NCBI GenBank assembly: GCA_934098345.1
Contig: CAKONX010000057.1
Span: 1-7,589, forward strand
Source: an uncultured Bacilli bacterium
Lineage (GTDB): Bacteria > Bacillota_I > Bacilli_A > RF39 > UBA660
DNA length: 7,589 bases
Direction of reading: 5' to 3'
Both the position numbers and the translations under genes were made by a program. The notes below the pieces were generated by a model, which saw only the letters and a list, made by a program, of their open reading frames with translations, was not told the origin of the DNA and made no database searches. Positions 6,538 to 7,589 of this stretch are shown piece by piece (the first letter of the stretch is position 1; each line of letters starts with the position of its first letter).

Positions 6538-7457
6538 AATTCTACATAAATTGATTTATCGAATGTATGATCTTTAATATCAAATTCTTCTAAAGATTCT
6601 GTATCAATTAAATAAAACTTATGAAGTATATTATTAACTGAATGATCTTCACTTACTGGGTCATCCCATGTTAGATCAATATGTTTCCATTTACCATTTA
6701 TTTTAAGAGCATTCCATACATGAGTTTTACTAGCAACTTTATAATTTTCATATCCAAGTTTATCTAAAACAATACTCATAACATCCGTATAACCAGAACA
6801 TATTCCATATCCTTCAAATAAAGGGCCACTTGCTTTAGCAGAAGCATGAGTAGTGGAGCCATTTTTAACTTCTGTTTCATAAGCTTCATCATATTTAGTA
6901 TTATTAACTATATAATCATGAAATTCATAAATAATATCTTCATTAGACATATCACTCGTAACAATATTTTTCCAAATAGAATCTATTTTATTACTTATAT
7001 TTACAATATCTTCATCACTATAAAGTCTTTTAATGTCTAAGTTTACTTCCCCAGATGTATCAAATTGAACTTTAAGACTTGTAAAATTATTATAAGGTGA
7101 AACAAAGTTACCAATGGTTGTTAATATATCAACGTTTTCCGGATTACTTATTTTTTTTACATCTTCTAAACAATCTAAATATTCATTTGGACAATAAAAG
7201 GTAAATGTTTCATATCCAGAATCTAAAACTGTATAAAAAATATTTAAAAGTTCTTGATAATTATAAGGAACAAAACTATCAGTTATTTGAACAAAATCAT
7301 AATCCTTATTTTTAGCATATTGGTTTTTATTCTCAACAATTACTTTTTGAGTATTATTAAAAAACTTTTTAGTTATATTAACAATTGAATCTAACTTATA
7401 TATAGTAAATGATAGAAGAGCACCACATACTATAAGAGTAAATAATCTTCCTTTCAT
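6531..7457 (-). CDS. Membrane-anchored extracytoplasmic transglutaminase-like domain protein
   Basis: This 308-aa protein has an N-terminal hydrophobic segment (about 5-20, after MKGR) that should export it and probably anchor it; there is no proper lipobox around Cys11. Residues about 50-165 form an unassigned alpha/beta region. The transglutaminase core lies at about 170-270: a helix EDIIYEFHDYIVNNTKYD (173-190), Cys220 in GYGICSGYTDVM, His246 in KTHVWNALKI and Asp261 in KHIDLTWDDP. Cys-His-Asp are all present, and GICSGY...HVWN...DLTWDDP closely follows the bacterial transglutaminase-like consensus seen in predicted wall-associated cysteine peptidases. Substrates of this group are mostly unknown; cell-wall peptide or surface-protein processing is a guess. 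AGGTGAT lies just before the ATG, behind an extended -10. It follows rpsT on the same strand but is separated from it by rpsT's terminator. Confidence 0.85.
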   Translation of the reverse strand: MKGRLFTLIVCGALLSFTIYKLDSIVNITKKFFNNTQKVIVENKNQYAKNKDYDFVQITDSFVPYNYQELLNIFYTVLDSGYETFTFYCPNEYLDCLEDVKKISNPENVDILTTIGNFVSPYNNFTSLKVQFDTSGEVNLDIKRLYSDEDIVNISNKIDSIWKNIVTSDMSNEDIIYEFHDYIVNNTKYDEAYETEVKNGSTTHASAKASGPLFEGYGICSGYTDVMSIVLDKLGYENYKVASKTHVWNALKINGKWKHIDLTWDDPVSEDHSVNNILHKFYLIDTESLEEFDIKDHTFDKSIYVELK

Positions 7458-7466
7458 AGTATCACC

Positions 7467-7483
7467 TATTCATAATAATAACA
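7467..7483 (-). promoter_or_regulatory. Possible extended -10 promoter of the extracytoplasmic transglutaminase-like gene
   Basis: On the minus strand TGTTATTAT (7483-7475) fits an extended -10 (TGn plus TATTAT, five of six). No -35 better than the rpsT terminator's T-tract is present. The start would fall at 7468-7467, giving a leader of about 10 nt that opens with AGGTGAT, the ribosome binding site. Confidence 0.4.
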
Positions 7484-7495
7484 TATATGCAGGAC

Positions 7496-7530
7496 AAAAA
7501 AAAGAAATGAAATTAATTATTCATTTCTTT
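7496..7530 (-). terminator. Intrinsic terminator of rpsT
   Basis: On the minus strand AAAGAAATGAA (7530-7520) pairs with TTCATTTCTTT (7511-7501) around an 8-base loop, and eight Ts follow (7503-7496, overlapping the stem end). The left stem arm is made of the last codons of rpsT (Lys-Glu-Met-Asn), so the hairpin is partly coding. Confidence 0.88.
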
Positions 7531-7589
7531 TACTTTTTTATTTAATCTTGATTTTTGTCTAGCACAAGTATTCTTTTTAACTAATCCTT
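7513..7589 (-). CDS. rpsT: 30S ribosomal protein S20, C-terminal 24 residues (5'-truncated)
   Basis: Read leftward from the right edge, the frame gives GLVKKNTCARQKSRLNKKVK, then EMNN and a TAA stop (7515-7513). This matches the conserved C-terminus of ribosomal protein S20, 'G-(I/L)-(I/V)-x-K-N-x-A-A-R-x-K-S-R-L-x-K-K-(V/L)', which packs against 16S rRNA in the small subunit. The N-terminal two-thirds and the start lie beyond the window. The high Lys/Arg content and the terminator overlapping its end fit a short, highly expressed ribosomal protein gene. One small oddity is Cys where Ala is usual in the 'NxAAR' block. Confidence 0.9.
   Translation of the reverse strand, partial: GLVKKNTCARQKSRLNKKVKEMNN

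Noticed and set aside
6846..7040. Plus-strand 64-aa Ile/Phe-rich reading frame
   Set aside because: It is antisense to the transglutaminase-like gene; its hydrophobicity follows from AT-rich Asn/Lys/Asp codons read backwards.
7400..7457. Lipoprotein signal at Cys11 of the extracytoplasmic transglutaminase-like protein
   Set aside because: The residues before Cys (Leu-Ile-Val) do not fit a lipobox, which needs a small residue at -1, and the Cys is too close to the N-terminus.

Overview
The window is very AT-rich, gene-dense DNA from a low-GC Firmicutes-type bacterium. It carries a class B-type sortase, a sorting-signal surface protein, GGAGG/AGGTGA ribosome binding sites, consensus sigma-A-like promoters and a RecD2-type helicase. 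All 19 tryptophan codons in the window-internal genes are TGG, and no gene ends in TGA (5 TAA, 3 TAG). This makes a Mycoplasma-type code 4 unlikely. The best fit is an uncultured gut Bacilli lineage (RF39 or Erysipelotrichales-like), but that placement is inference from composition and gene types.

Layout. The left edge (1-1009) holds the C-terminal part of a cell-surface protein with an Ig-like module, a stalk domain and an NPKTS sorting signal. Convergent to it is a membrane-anchored class B-like sortase (996-1799, minus), and a terminator hairpin sits between the two. From a 97-bp divergent promoter region the sortase runs left and a 477-aa cytoplasmic transglutaminase-like (papain-fold) protein runs right (1897-3330). 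Next come a membrane-anchored Tim44-like/zinc-ribbon protein (3392-4138), the helicase RecD2 (4175-6355) and a 43-aa membrane microprotein (6382-6513) that is probably in the recD2 transcript. A bidirectional terminator at 6507-6537 separates this rightward block from a leftward pair: a membrane-anchored extracytoplasmic transglutaminase-like protein (6531-7457) and the C-terminal end of ribosomal protein S20 (rpsT, 7513 to the right edge) with its own terminator.

How the genes relate. The surface protein and sortase form a plausible substrate-enzyme pair. The two transglutaminase-like proteins, one cytoplasmic and one extracytoplasmic, both keep a Cys-His-Asp triad but are otherwise unlike each other. 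RecD2 is a DNA-repair/replication helicase, and nothing else here is clearly functionally tied to it except the co-linear 43-aa ORF.

The most notable observations are: a sortase whose catalytic arginine position appears to be lysine; a recD2 promoter whose predicted transcription start is the A of the ATG (leaderless mRNA); mutually overlapping divergent promoters around a palindromic TTGCAA; and the undescribed 43-aa ORF. No mobile element, CRISPR array, tRNA/rRNA gene or riboswitch was seen, and there is no gene-free stretch longer than 100 bp.
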